A stretch of DNA of 64,000 nt. Origin: Oscarella lobularis (taxonomy: Eukaryota > Porifera > Homoscleromorpha > Homosclerophorida > Oscarellidae). The position numbers and the translations under genes were made by a program. Where the stretch lies: positions 6,747,733-6,811,732 of the forward strand of contig NC_089175.1 of the NCBI RefSeq assembly GCF_947507565.1. The letters are read 5' to 3'. Shown here piece after piece: positions 1 to 11,817 of this stretch; the stretch's first letter is position 1, and every line of letters begins with the position of its first letter. The notes beneath the pieces were generated by a model, which saw only the letters and a program-made list of their open reading frames with translations, was not told where the DNA came from and did no database searches.

Positions 1-930
1 TCTACACGATTAAATCTCGGATATCAAAATCTTGCTATAGTGCAAGTTTGGGATTTGCTTTAACTTTTGCAGATTATAGAGGGTAAGAGCTGCCTCTGCG
101 CGGAGTCTCAGTTTCACGGACTGCTTTTGGCCTTGCGGAAATTCCATAGATGAGTTTGTTTTTTGGCACTACCTTTTAAACCTTACATCGCCGCTGCTGC
201 AAAAAAGGCCATTGTCGCTGTTTTTATTTTTCACACCCGGACCATGCATTGTTAATTAAATCACACCATGGACATCACTACTCTTCTAACGGCTTTTCCA
301 AAAAAGTTCTTATCTCTTTTATTGCAGCTCGTGAAGACCATAATAGTTAAAGATCATTGGTACAGGTTCCGCCAATGATAATACTTCTCTTCGCCTTCTA
401 ATGACGATGACCCACGGAATTAACTGCCCCCATGAAGTCCCCGGGTCGATCCCCCAAAGCTGCCTGCCCTCATAAAGTCACCGAGTCAATTTCATAAAGT
501 CCCCTGATCGAACCCCCGCGAGTCCCCAGGCTATTTTGAGACCAAAAAACACTTCCGCTAAAATTTACATTTGGTTCGGGCACCGCCTCTTGAGAGAGAA
601 ACGCGCGAGAGAGAGTCTGGGAGGCTATATAGCCTCTCGCGGATATAGTTCCTGCCGCGGCAGGCAAGCCGACGGTGAACAAGTCGTAATTGTATTGCTC
701 TAAGGCTGCCATCGTAATTACAAACTGCCGCTACTCTAATTTTTTGACGCTAAAAGCAAATTATTGACTGCGGCTTTTAGTAGTTCATGAATACGTTTTA
801 GTAAGTACTCCCAACGTACGACGTTGCCTTTATCATAGTATATCTCACCAAGAGCTAAATCCGTAGGCATTGCAACAGCTGTCGGATGCGGCCGTACACT
901 GTAGGCAACTGGGAAGAAACAATGTATAGT
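1..930. other. no recognised gene; degenerate short repeat
   Basis: No coding region could be recognised here. Between about 430 and 525 the phrase CATRAAGTCCCC followed by a GATC-AACCCCC-like stretch recurs three times with changes, so this is a small degenerate tandem repeat. Two open frames of about 80 codons on the minus strand (470-712 and 736-975) resemble no family I know. The sequence stops being unique at about 1090, where it joins a truncated collagen/fibrinogen gene. Confidence 0.4.
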
Positions 931-1089
931 CCGTGCTAGAGAACATGTTTCTAGATTGCATGCGTCATCTTTCACCTGATTGGCTTGGACTCAAAACCGG
1001 TTTCCACAAAGGATGTTCCAGCCTAACAGGTTTGGTCCTGCAAGATACAGGAATTATCTTCATCGGGGTAAAGGATGTACCGCCATATG

Positions 1090-1950
1090 TACATACTAGA
1101 CAGGAACTAGGCCAATTCCTGGAAAGGAAATTGTATGTCTGCCACTTGAAAGACGGGGAGACCGTTTATGTAGACAAGAGCAGTCGCATGAAATGGATTC
1201 AACGATATCTATGCTCACTTTATAAGAAATAGATTGCAGTATATCGAAGCATACTTTGCAGATCTTGGATTTGGTTTTGCAGTAACTCGATTGTGTCGTT
1301 TGACATGACCCCAGGAAGACCCTGAATGCCTTGTTCACCTTTCTGATATAAAACGAGTTCTCAAAATCATTCTTTTAACTAATTGAACAGCACCTGTCCT
1401 TCGTGACCATGCTGCCCAATGTGACCTTTAACATCCTTTGGCCCGACGGATCCCGTTACGCCAGAAAAACCTCGATTTCCTTTATCACCTTTTGAGCCAG
1501 CCTTTCCAATCTTTCTCTTTTTAAAATAATATTATTGTCATCCGGTTGTTTTTCCTCATTTTACTGCTACCTGTACACCGGTGTTTCCTTTGTCTCCTTT
1601 ATCACCTTTAAACCCTCTTGGCCCAACAGCCCTCTCTCTCCAGCAGGACCCTATGTCTAATGTAGGTATCAGCAACTTGATCACTTATCACTACGTACCG
1701 CTCGTCCAACTGGACCAGGCGGCCCACGTGAACCAATGGTGCCAGGTAAACCTTGAGGTCCTACAGGTCCTGGCAATCCCTGAGGTCCAACAATGTGTTT
1801 ATGATCACAAGCAGTAGATGATGTCTGCAGCAGAACCACGTTGCTTGGAACAAAAGTAAATAATTTTTTTTGTTTGTTTGCCTGAGAAGACGCGTTCGTC
1901 ACAACGTAGCCAAGTAGGCAAAGGAGCAGCTGCGTTCTCACTGTTTTCAT
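1090..1950 (-). pseudogene. collagen/fibrinogen-domain gene copy 1, lacking the fibrinogen domain
   Basis: This minus-strand copy starts at the ATG at 1948-1950 with a typical signal peptide (MKTVRTQLLLCLLGYVVTNA). It continues with Gly-X-Y collagen exons (GPQGLPGPVGPQGLPG near 1800-1700, further G-X-Y near 1640-1575 and 1500-1400), a short coiled-coil neck near 1350-1260, and the Cys-rich linker (CDCSCLHKR near 1200-1160). Homology with the other copies ends at about 1090, just before the CDMETDGGGW segment that opens the fibrinogen-related domain. The recognition domain is therefore missing. Sequence beyond the break is unrelated, so a rearrangement removed the 3' end. It is the left-most member of the array and most likely non-functional, unless it yields a short secreted collagen-like peptide. 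Confidence 0.75.
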
Positions 1951-2129
1951 AGACGTGGTTCGAATGAAAGTCTTCCTCTGTCTGGTGCTTTTATGATGAA
2001 TTTTAGATGCGGAAGACACGGAATGACGCCATTCCCGTGTTATTTACATTTCAAGATTTCCATAAAAGGACTTGTCCGCGTGCGGGGGTAGAGTACGTTA
2101 CGCTTGCGCAAGACCCGTTTCGAGTCGCC

Positions 2130-3430
2130 ATCATGAACTAGGAAAACGCATTTGGCCAGACGGTTTTCGCCTCGTCAGCCACAGAATTTGGAAGTGCTGC
2201 GTCTTCCCGACTCCATTCTACTCGTGTTTCGCCTCAATACATCATCGAATCGCGAAAATACGCCCTATTTCTTCGCGACTTCGAAACCAGGAGCCACTAC
2301 GGTCGCAAAATCGACTCGGCGACTGGAAGAAGTCAAACGCAAAGCACGCAAACGTCTGTAATGAGCTCATTCGCTCAGGAACTCACGAGACCGAGACGAA
2401 GAATTTCGCGGTTCGACCAGACCAGAGCCGTATATACGGCTCTGGACCAGACGCCCGCCACAGAATTGCTGATTTTGGCGTGCTGCTGCGTCTTTTTGAC
2501 TGCTTTCCACCCTCGAAACATCATCGAATCGATAAAATACGCTCTAATTCTTCCAGACTTTATCTTCTACTTTCGAAACCAGGGGCACTACGGTCGCAAA
2601 AGCGACTGGGCGACGGTAAGAAAGTCAAATGCAAAGCACACAAACGGCAATTTGTTCGCTCAGGAGCTGCCAGACCGAGACGAAGATTTTTCCAAAAATC
2701 ACTTTGATATACAGTACTCAGATCCTTTCTCTCAGACCTTTTCGAGGCTTTCGAAAGCATGCACGAGTACGTCGTCGATCTGAATCCGTAAGAAGTCCAG
2801 AAGTTCCATGTATATGTTTTTAGTTTTCTTTATTACTTAAACAGGCGTATAAGAGCTCCTTTGATACTAGGAGTTCAGTGAAGCATTTGCCAGTGCAACA
2901 GTTAATTAATATTATAATGTGGGTGTGTCTGCTGATTTACTCACCTCAGTCTTTCTTAGCAAATTCTTTTAATTAATTAAGCCCTTCTAACAGGCCAGTG
3001 AGAACCTGGGTAGAGTGGCATACACGTTCATGATAGTATGTTTCTCTTTCTTTAGTGTTTGTTTATTTATTTATTGCGGAAGTTATAGGCGATTGCTTTT
3101 TTGGGTCGGCTAGCTGCAGATTGTTTGGCATCTGATCACGCTTCAGCTTTAAATTTTCAGTCGGTTTGAATTTGAATTTCGTCAATGCACTTCAGTTGTT
3201 CGCATTAGGGCACTCGCTTATTCACGTTAGTACCTTTGTCACTTTTCATTAAGGCTCGCTACATAGATTCAACAATATCCCTAATCGACGAAGCCAATCA
3301 TCTCCATCTCGAACTCAAAACAAAAACAGCTAGATTAGGATGTTCTCTTTACTGTAAGAACCACGTGATTATTTATCTATTTACTTTTTTTGTCTTGAAC
3401 TCTTAAATGCATACGCAACGGCTGCTCTAT
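2130..3430. repeat. array spacer unit, copy 1
   Basis: This non-coding stretch is repeated, with drift, upstream of the collagen/fibrinogen genes. Landmarks are CAGCCACAGAATTTGGAAGTG, ATACATCATCGAATCG, AAACCAGGAGCCACTACGG, TCATTCGCTCAGGAACT, a Kpn-like GATCGGTACCAAGGAA in other copies, and near its end TCTTGAACTCTTA. Related units lie at about 7300-8540, 10420-11300, 16170-16960 and 19360-20260. In this copy the central part is partly duplicated: the landmark AAACCAGG appears twice, near 2285 and 2575. Open frames inside it are shadows. Confidence 0.7.
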
Positions 3431-3612
3431 TGGAAGCGTTTCTTCTTTTAACAGATCTGTCTACTGTTGCGCAAATTCCAAAGATCGTTTATTGCGTCAA
3501 CACAAACCACAACACGCCAATCTAAAATTCACGGGTACGTTGCTTCACATCTGAACTGACACGGAAAGACGGGCTCAGCACGTGACAGTAACGTCAATCT
3601 CTTCTACGTTCT

Positions 3613-4999
3613 TCATGTCCTTTTTCTAAATTTCATTTCAGAAAATGCCAAAGACGACTTTTGTTTCCACGGGGACCAAATAATTCGATTATAGCCACTG
3701 CCACTCTTATACAAACCATTCAGAAAGGTATTATGGCAGAAGTTAAACCACCAACCACCTTTCCAGTTAGCAGCACAGTGACCACTGCTATATTTATCAT
3801 TGTCTTGATCTTTTGTTGAAAACTTCATTCCATTCATGCTTCCACGTGCAGACACTGGTACTGGATCACCTGCTGTACCACTGTACCCACTAACGCTTAG
3901 CGTGTACTTGGAACTGGAGTCTCCCACATTAAAGCTACTGTACTTGGCGTACGCACTGTTTCCTGAGTAATCTTTCATATCAATTCTTAATTCGTTTGCC
4001 CCATTTAGCTGCAAGAGCTGGTGAAGAGAAGTTAAGCCAAGCCAATATTCGCCTTGGACATCGCCAAATCCTTTTTCGTATTCATTCCATCCACGATTAA
4101 AATCAACTGATCCGTCCTTACGTCTTTGAAAGACTGTCCATCCTCCGCCGTCAGTCTCCATGTCACAGTAGACAGGAACTAGGCCAATTCCCGGAATAGC
4201 AATTGTAAAACTCCCACTCGAAAGATGGGGAAACCGTTTATGTAGACAAGAGCAGTCGCAAGCAATGATTCTCACGATATCTATACTCACTTTATGAGAA
4301 ATAGATTGCAGTATATCGAAGCATACCTTGCAGATCTTGGATTTGGTTTTGCAGTAACTCAATTTTGTCGTTTGACATGACCCCAGGAAGACCTTGAATG
4401 CCTCGTTCACCTTTCTGATATAAAACGAGTTCTCAAAATCATTCCTTTAACTTATAGGACAGCACCTGTCCTTTGTGACCATGCTGCCCAATGTGACCTT
4501 TAACACCCTTGGGCCCGACAGGTCCTGTTACCCCAGTAAAACCTCGATTTCCTTTATCACCTTTTGACCCAGCCTTTCCAATCTTGCCCTTGATAATCAA
4601 CGAAGTAATTTAGTTATTTCTTCTCTATTCTACTACTACCTGAACACCGGTATTTCCTCTATCACCTTTGAGTCCTCTTGGTCCCAACAGCCCTCTCTCT
4701 CCAGTAGGACCCTATAACCAATTGAATCACACCTAGTTCATCACTAGTCATAATGACTTTGTACCGCTCTTCCAACTGGACCCGGCCGTCCACTCGAACC
4801 AATTGTGCCCGGTAAGCCTTGAGGTCCTACAGGGCCTGGAAGTCCCTGAGGCCCAACAATGTGTTTATGATCACACGCAGTTGACGATGTCTGCGGTGGA
4901 AATTGGTTCTTGGACTAAATCATGGTGTTTCTTTCTTGCCTGAGAGGACACCCTTGTCACAACAAAGACCAGTAAACAGAAGAGCAGCTGCGTTCTCAT
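3613..4999 (-). CDS. secreted collagen-fibrinogen-domain (ficolin-like) protein, copy 2, looks intact
   Basis: The order is signal peptide (MRTQLLFCLLVFVVTRVSSQ, ATG at 4997-4999), collagen-like Gly-X-Y exons, a short coiled-coil neck (NDKIELLQNQIQDLQ), a Cys-rich linker (CDCSCLHKR) and a C-terminal fibrinogen-related domain of about 210 residues ending at 3613. The domain shows the family hallmarks: CDMETDGGGWTVFQRRKDGS, WLGL, the calcium-loop-like KDQDNDKYSSGHCA, and GGWWFN-C. The architecture is that of ficolins, secreted lectins that bind acetylated sugars on microbes. Ligand and role here are inferred. About five short introns are needed. The first appears to be a GC-AG intron (CAG|GCAAGA...CCGCAG), and the one after the neck is only about 37 nt. 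No stop or frameshift was found in the spliced reading. Confidence 0.82.
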
Positions 5000-5661
5000 T
5001 GTTTTAATATAAGCGGTTTGAATTAAATCTTCTTCTTCCTGTGAGCTTTTATGACAACTTGATGAAGAGGATTCAAAAGAAGAGGAGATATGAGAATGAT
5101 GATGCCTGGTACGCGTCTCTCCTTTTATCTTCAAGTTGCTATTTGCATGAAACAATGATGTCATTTGGCTTTCGGCATGCTCAACCCCTGTGCTCCCTTT
5201 GCTTGGGGAAACTCTCCAGGGACTCTTGTGGCCCCTGTTTGACCACAATGACGTCACACTGAATGCGTTTCTTCTGCCTACAATGATGTAGTCGATAGAA
5301 ATAGATCTTTTCATAGATCGCTTTCGATTGTTTGTTTTCAAAATGACGCTGGCGCGGCGTTCGCTGGCTCTGAAAAGTGAGAAATATAAGTAGCAAGTGG
5401 CGTCACAAGAGATCAAGACTTGCTCCGCTGCGGAGCAAATAGAAACAATGCTCTCAGTGGAAGGCTGGAAGCTAGCACGTGCTAACCGTATTGGAAATAA
5501 ACAGCTACAGGAGCGCAATGCAAGGCATTGACTGCATGATCGCTGCGTGGTGCAGTAGCTACCGGTAATCTATTTTTAGGTGTTTCCCGCGTAAGGCGTA
5601 CAGTCACGTTATGAAAACGCTTTAACCGATACATTCCGCAACATAATCTTTTTCATGCTAT

Positions 5662-7110
5662 TCATTCCTTTTTCCGAAATTTCATTTCAGAAAATGCCAA
5701 GGATGACCATAATTTCCATGTGTGCCAAGTGATGGGATTTGGGTCAGTACCACTTGCGTACAAACCATTCAGGAAGCTGCGATGACAGACATTAAACCAC
5801 CAACGACCTCCATAATAAGAAGCGCAGTTGGTGCTAACGTGCTTGTCATTGTCTTGATCTTTTGTCGAAAACTTCATTCCATTTACGTTTCCATCTGGAC
5901 TTCCAGATGCCGCAAGTGCATCACCTGCTGTGCCACTGTAACCACTATCGCTCAGACTATACTTGGAACTGGAGTCTCCTACATTAAAGCTACTGTACTT
6001 GGCATACGCACTGTTCCCCGAGTAATCTTTCAATTCAATTCTTAATTCATTTGCTCCGTTCAGCTGCAACAGCTGGTGAAGAAAAGCCAAGCCAAGCCAG
6101 TATTCACCGCTGATATTGCCAAATCCTCTTTCGTAGTCATTCCATCCACGGTTAAAATCAACTGATCCATCCATTCGTCTTTGAATAATTGTCCACCCTC
6201 CACGTACCGTCCGTCTCCATATCACAATAGACGGGAATGAAGCCAATTCCTACAATAGAAATTGTGAAGCTGCCACTTGATAGATGAGGAGATCTCTTAT
6301 GTAGACAAGAGCAATCGCAGCCTTGCGAGCTCACAATTACTAAAGAGCGTATATGCTGTTGAAATTAGAGCTCAGTAATCTCAAAGCATTACTTCCAAGG
6401 TTTTCAAGTTGCTTCTGCATTTGTTCAATGGCAATGACACCAGGAAGGCCTTGAATGCCTCGTTCACCTTTCTAAACGCGAAGCAAATTCTCCAAGTTCT
6501 TTCTTCAATTAGTATAGAGCGGCACCTCTCCTTTGTGACCGTGTTTCCCAATGCGTCCTTCATCACCTTTGGGTCCCACTGGTCCCGTGACGCCAGAAAA
6601 ACCTCGATTTCCTTTATCACCTTTTTAGCCAGCCTTTCCAGTCATTCCCTTTATGGAACAATCATTTAGCCATTCGTTTTTCTATCGAGCCGCCTCTACC
6701 TGTACACCGGTAATTCCTCTGTCACCTTTATCACTTTTTAGACCTTGTGGTCCCAGTTGTCCCTTCTCTCCAGAAGGCCCCTGTAACCAGGGTTACTAGT
6801 ATCCCTGCTGTAACCATGCAGTTCATTATATTTGCCCCTAGGTAATTGTCATATAGACTGCGTACCGCTCTTCCTGTTGGACCAGGCGGACCGCGTGAAC
6901 CAATAGTGCCAGGTAAACCTTGGGGTCCTACGTACAGGCCCAGGAAGTCCTTGAGGTCCAACGATATGCAGTAGATATCGACGATGTCTGCTGCAGAAAA
7001 GTTCTTTACACCGAGTAAAAACGATCCTGATTTTTGTTTGCCTGAGAAAACGCACTTGTCACAACGCAGCCAAGTAGGCCGAAGAGCAGCAGCGTTCTCA
7101 TTGTTTTCAT
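5662..7110 (-). pseudogene. collagen-fibrinogen-domain gene copy 3, broken
   Basis: The gene plan matches copy 2: signal peptide from the ATG at 7108-7110 (MKTMRTLLLFGLLGCVVTSA), collagen exons between about 6950 and 6500, a neck (AIEQMQKQLENLG) near 6440-6400, and a fibrinogen-related domain ending at 5662 (KDQDNDK calcium loop, GGRWWFN-C). Two lesions are visible. The collagen exon near 6627 reads GGC-TAA-AAA where the other copies read GGC-TCA-AAA, a premature stop. At the start of the fibrinogen domain near 6205 the sequence for ETDGGGW has one extra base, which shifts the frame. The neck and linker differ more from copies 2, 5 and 6 than those do from each other, so this is an older, diverged paralogue. 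Confidence 0.72.
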
Positions 7111-7299
7111 ATACGGTAAGTGGCCTGGGTGTACATATGATTTAATGAATGAATATCTTCCTCTTTTTCGCAAGCTTTTATGACACGGAATGATGCCATC
7201 TCCGTGTTGTCCACATTTCAAGATTGCCATAAAAGGAACTGTTCGTGCGGGGGTAGAGTTGCGCTTGCGCAAGACCCCTTTCGAGTCGCTTCTGTCCTC

Positions 7300-8540
7300 A
7301 AGGTGGAAAACGCATAGCCAGTCGGTTTTCGTCTTGTCAGCCACAGAATTTGGAAAACTGCTGCGTCTTCCCGGCTCCATTCTACTCGTGTCTCGCCTCG
7401 AGACATCATCGAATCGTGAAAGTACGCCCTAATTCTTCGCGACTTCACGTAATTTCGAAACCAGGAGCAACTACGCTCACAAAATCGAATCGGCGACGGT
7501 AAGAAGTCAAACGCAAAACACGCAAACGGCTGCAACGGAGCTCGTTCGCTCAGGAACTCGCGAGACCGAGACGAAGAATTTCACATCGAAGTAGACTCGA
7601 ACTCTTTTCAGTGGAAAAGTTCGTCCCCGATCGAAATCGGTACCAAGGAACATAATTAATTAATTCATTCATTCATTCATTCATTTATCAATTTCTCTAG
7701 TTTTCTTGATCAGTTTGAAGAGAGCCTGTTCGTTCATCTGAAGCAGTCTTTCTCTTCTTATCACTGTCATGCGGGTCAGTTTTTACCGCTATTTATCCCA
7801 TATGACGTCATCGTTGACGTCAGATTCTGCTTCAGTGTTTTCGACTCGAAAATTTCCGTCAACGCAGTTCAGTGTTTTGACGAGTGAGACCAGAAACATT
7901 AGTCTTTAGCATACTTTTCATGCTTTTGTTCTGAATTTCATTTCAGAAAATGCCAAGGATGACCATATTTTCCACGTGTACCAAACGATGCCGTAGCCGC
8001 TACTGTCAGTCTTATACAAACCAAATTGGGGAGCTCTGTGATTGCAAAATCAACTCGTCGAAAGCAAATCACGCACACTTTAGAGTTTGACTCATATATG
8101 GACGCACTCGACTGCAAGAGTTTGTTCACTCAGGAACCGGAAGACCGATACAAAGAATTTTACGAAAGCCACATTCTAACGCTATTCCCGGCTTTTGAAA
8201 GCATGCACAAGTTCGTCGTCTATCTATAATCGGTAAAAATGGGATTCAAACTAAAAAACCCTTTCCCTAATTCGTACATCTAGTTTTCTTGATTGATTTG
8301 GACGATCAAGCCGTTTGCCGATGTACGAAGTAGTGTACCACAATATTGCTATTTGTACTGAATAAGTCGTGTCTGTTTTTTCTTAGCAGCTGCTATATTC
8401 TCAGCTCTACTTAATTGGCAGAACGTAGTCAGATTTCGACTCAGTCTTGAAGGTTCTGAAGTCGTTCTTTAGTGTTTATTTATTTATCCCGGAAGTTATT
8501 TGTCGTCTGTTTCTCAGGTCGGCTTGCTGCATCAGCGTAC
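7300..8540. repeat. array spacer unit, copy 2, split by a gene fragment
   Basis: The stretch repeats the spacer landmarks seen at 2130-3430 (CAGCCACAGAATTTGGAA, GACATCATCGAATCG, AAACCAGGAGCAACTACG, GATCGAAATCGGTACCAAGGAA). An ATTC microsatellite sits at about 7660-7690. A second, shorter spacer piece follows the fragment at 7925-8025, with the landmarks TTTGAAAGCATGCACAAGTTCGTCGTC and TTATTTATCCCGGAAGTTATTTG. No gene of its own was recognised. Confidence 0.6.
7925..8025 (-). pseudogene. fibrinogen-domain 3'-end fragment (copy 4)
   Basis: About 100 bases match the last codons of the fibrinogen-related domain in copies 2, 3 and 5: TTTCATTTCAGAAAATGCCAAGG on the plus strand (the FSEMKF region on minus) and CTTATACAAACCA (GLYK). 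The match ends abruptly at about 8025 where spacer sequence resumes. It is a relic of another copy, showing that the array once held more genes than now survive. Confidence 0.75.
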
Positions 8541-8836
8541 GTTTAATCAAAGAAAAGACCCGCTCATCGATGGACGGTTGATGTACCTTGCGGTTAGGAC
8601 GGACGCAGGAAGCTGAGGTGTTGACGTTGCTACATTGGCATGCAACGATTGTTGACGTCATTTCCTTTTGGCATGCTTCACCTTTGGACTTCATTTGTTT
8701 GGGAAACACTGCACAGAGACTCTCAAGACGTCACTTTGAAAGCTGCGCAAATGATCAGAGCATATATTTATTCACATCTAAAGTCTAAACACACGCGGAT
8801 AGGCAAGCACAGTGGAGTTGGTCTGTTCCATACTAT

Positions 8837-10239
8837 TCATTCTATTTTTCTAAATTTCATTTCAGAAAATTCCAAGGATACAAGTCTTTTCCATGTGTAC
8901 CATATGATAAGACTTCCATTATTGGTACCTCTCTTATAGAAACCATTCAAGAAAGTAGTGTGACAGGAGTTAAACCACCATCCACCATTGTGATAATCAG
9001 CACAGTGATCACCACTCCAGTTATCATTGTCTTGATCTTTTGTTGAAAACTTCATTCCATTCACGTTTCCAGCTGTCGATGCTCTTAATCCATCACCTGC
9101 TGTACCACTGTACTCATTGAAGCTTAGCGTGTATTTGGAATTGGAGTTTCCTACATTAAATCTACTGTACTTGGCATACGCACTGTTTCCTGAGTAATCT
9201 TTCAAATCAATTCTTAATTCATTTTCCCCCTTTAGCTGCAAAAGCTGGTGAAGAGGAGCTAAGCCAAGCCAATAGTCGCCATAAATATTGCCAAATCCTC
9301 TTTCGTATTCATTCCATCTACGATTAAAGTCAACTGATCCATCCTTACGTCTTTGAAAGACTGTCCATCCTCCGCCGTCGGTCTCCATGTCACAGTAGAT
9401 AGGAACTAGGCCAATTCCCGGAAAGGAAATTGTATGACTGCCACTTGAAAGATGGGGAGACCGTTTAAGTAGACAAGAGCAGTCGCAGGAAATGGATTCA
9501 ACGACATCTATGCTCACTTTATGAGAAAAAGATTGCAGTATATCAAAGCATACTTTGCAGATGTTGGAGTTGGTTTTGCAGTAACTCGATTGTGTCGTTT
9601 GACATGACCCCAGGAAGACCTTGAATGCCTCGTTCACCTTTCTGATACAAAAGTAGTTTTCAAAATCATTCTTTTAACTAATAGGACAGCACCTGTCCTT
9701 TGTGACCATGCTGCCCAATGTGACCTTTAACACCCTTTGGCCCGACTGGTCCCGTGACGCCAGAAAGGCCTCGATTTCCTTTATCACCTTTTGAGCCAGC
9801 CTTTCCAATCTTGCCCTTTTAAAAACAATATTAATGTCATCCGGTTGTTTTTCCTCATTGTACTGCTACCTGTACACCGGTGTTCCCTATGTCTCCTTTA
9901 TCACCTTTAAATCCTCTTGGCCCCAACAGCCCTCTCTCTCCAGTAGGACCCTATGGCCAATTGAAGTATCAATACCTTGTTCGCTTATCACTACGTACCG
10001 CTTGTCCAACTGGACCAGGTGGCCCACGTGAACCAGGCAATCCTTGAGGTCCTACAGGTCCTGGCAATCCCTGAGGTCCAACAATGTGTTTATGATCACA
10101 AGCAGTTGACGATGTCTGCGGCAGAACCACGTTCCTTGGAACAAAAATAAAGCATTTTGTGTTTGTTTGCCTGAGAAGACGCGTTCGTCACAACGTAGCC
10201 AAGTAGGCAAAGGAGCAGCTGGGTTCTCATTGTTTTCAT
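8837..10239 (-). CDS. secreted collagen-fibrinogen-domain (ficolin-like) protein, copy 5, looks intact
   Basis: It begins at the ATG at 10237-10239 with MKTMRTQLLLCLLGYVVTNA. Collagen Gly-X-Y exons lie near 10080-9980, 9950-9870 and 9800-9690, the neck (NDTIELLQNQLQ-like) near 9640-9565, then the Cys-rich linker (CDCSCLLKR) and a complete fibrinogen-related domain ending at 8837. Hallmarks are CDMETDGGGWTVFQRRKDGS, the calcium loop KDQDNDNWSGDHC, and GGWWFNSC. The loop and C-terminus differ from copies 2 and 6 (HNGGWW, GTNNGSLIIWYTWK), which would place variation near the ligand pocket. The first intron again appears to be GC-AG. This copy heads the large block duplicated at 17054-22480. Confidence 0.82.
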
Positions 10240-10419
10240 AGAAGTGGTTTGATTGAAAGTCTTCCTCTGTCTGGTGCTTTTATGATGACTTTTAGATGCG
10301 GAAGACACGGAATGACGCCATTCCCGTGTTACTTACCTTTCAAGATTTCCATAAAAGGACTTATCCACGTGCGGGGGTGGAGTACGTTGCGCTTGCGCAA
10401 GACCCGTTTCAAAGTCGAA

Positions 10420-11300
10420 CTAGGAAAACGCATTCTGCCGGACGGTTTTCGCCTCGTCAGCCACAGAATTTGGAAGTGTTGCGTCTTCTTGACTCCATTC
10501 TACTCGTTTTTCGCCTCAATACATCATCGAATCGTGAAAATACGCCCTATTTCTTCCCGCGACTTCACCTACTTTCGAAACCAGGAGCCACTACGGTCGA
10601 AAAATCGACTCGGCGACTGGAAGAAGTCAAACGCAAGGCTGTAACGGAGCTCATTCGCTCAGGAACTGCAATTTCGCGGAATTTAATTACATCACATCGA
10701 AGTAGACTCTTACGCTTTTTGGTGCTTTGGAAAAGTTCGTCCTCGATCGAGATCGGTACCAAGGAACATTATTAATCAATCAATTATTTAATCCATTTAT
10801 CAATTTCTTTAGTTTTTTTTGATGAGTTTGAAGAGAGTCTGTTCATTCATCTGAAACAGTTTTTTTCTCTTCTAATCACAGTCATGCGGGTCAGTTTTTA
10901 CCTATATTTATCCCACGTTACATCATCTTCGGCGTCAGGTTCTGCTTCAGTGTTTTCGACTCAAAAATATCCGTCAACGCAGTTCAGTGTTTTCACGAGT
11001 GAGACCAACGTTTGCGAGCTTACCAATAATACGAATTCATGATCGTTTTAGTATCGTCGTCAAGGCTCTCACTACACAGAACCAATGATACTCTATTCCG
11101 TAGAAGACGATCCTCTTTCTAATAATCTTGCCTGATTTCAATTGTGATCATATCTCGATCTTTTCTGGAAGGTAAATACCACGTTTTTTTTTCTTTCTTT
11201 CTGCACTAGCGTCATCTTGAAACTCTTAGATGTATACGTATATGTTTACCTTTGTGCCGTTATACGCTACAGTATCTCGTCACTCTGATGATAACAGACA
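10420..11300. repeat. array spacer unit, copy 3
   Basis: The spacer landmarks are all present: CAGCCACAGAATTTGGAAGTG, ATACATCATCGAATCG, AAACCAGGAGCCACTACGG, GATCGGTACCAAGGAACATT, TCATGCGGGTCAGTTTTTACC, CGTTTGCGAGCTTACCAAT and GATCATATCTCGATC. It is closest to the copies at 16170-16960 and 19360-20260. No gene was recognised. Confidence 0.7.
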
Positions 11301-11815
11301 AGCGAAACCGTAAGAGGGAGAGACGTTCTGAAACCATACCTGTATATACTTTCAAACTTTTTTTCAGTAGCGGGTACGACACCACGGAATCGTCGCCAGT
11401 GCCTCATCTTCTCCAAGAAGCAGCGCGCGGATGGCTCAACTAAAGTTCATCTATTTCTATGGCAACGAAAAATATTTGCTCGGCGTTTTTTCAGTGAGCT
11501 CCGTTACCACGGCGACCGATGTGCAAGGCGATTTCTTCAATCAATCAATCAATCAAAGCCAAGTCTTTTACAACGTTGTTGTGGCGATTGGAACGTCGAT
11601 GAGCGAATTTGGCCAGATCAGCTCCCCTGCTTCCAATCCAACTGCACTTCGACGTGATATCAAAGGTATGTTCCTGGCGTGTCTCTTCCGCGCTCCATAC
11701 TCTTCTCTCAGGTTCTAATGTATTGGTAGACTCCACGGGCCAGCTGTAGGGATCGCAGTGTCATCATGTCTTTATGTGGTAAGGTTGATTTATTGCTTCG
11801 TATTCAGCTAAGGGT
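11300..11815. other. duplicated non-coding stretch
   Basis: This stretch pairs with about 20260-20725 of the duplicated block, for example CGGAATCGTCGCCAGTGCCTCATC and AATCAATCAAAGCCAAGTCTTTTACAACGT. Short open frames (such as one starting MAQLKFIYFYG at 11431) are not conserved as frames in the second copy. I therefore treat it as non-coding. Confidence 0.5.
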
Positions 11816-11817
11816 GT

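Noticed and set aside
2072-2783. Overlapping plus-strand frames of up to 211 codons
   Set aside because: They fall in the array spacer, and the other four spacer copies do not keep these frames.
4200-4410. Open frame starting MNEAFKVFLGSCQ directly upstream of each fibrinogen domain, as a possible protein start
   Set aside because: In the collagen frame the same bases read GERGIQGLPGVMSND with a coiled-coil neck, and copy 6 has a stop only in the MNEAFK frame. The frame is a shadow joined to the domain through a short intron.
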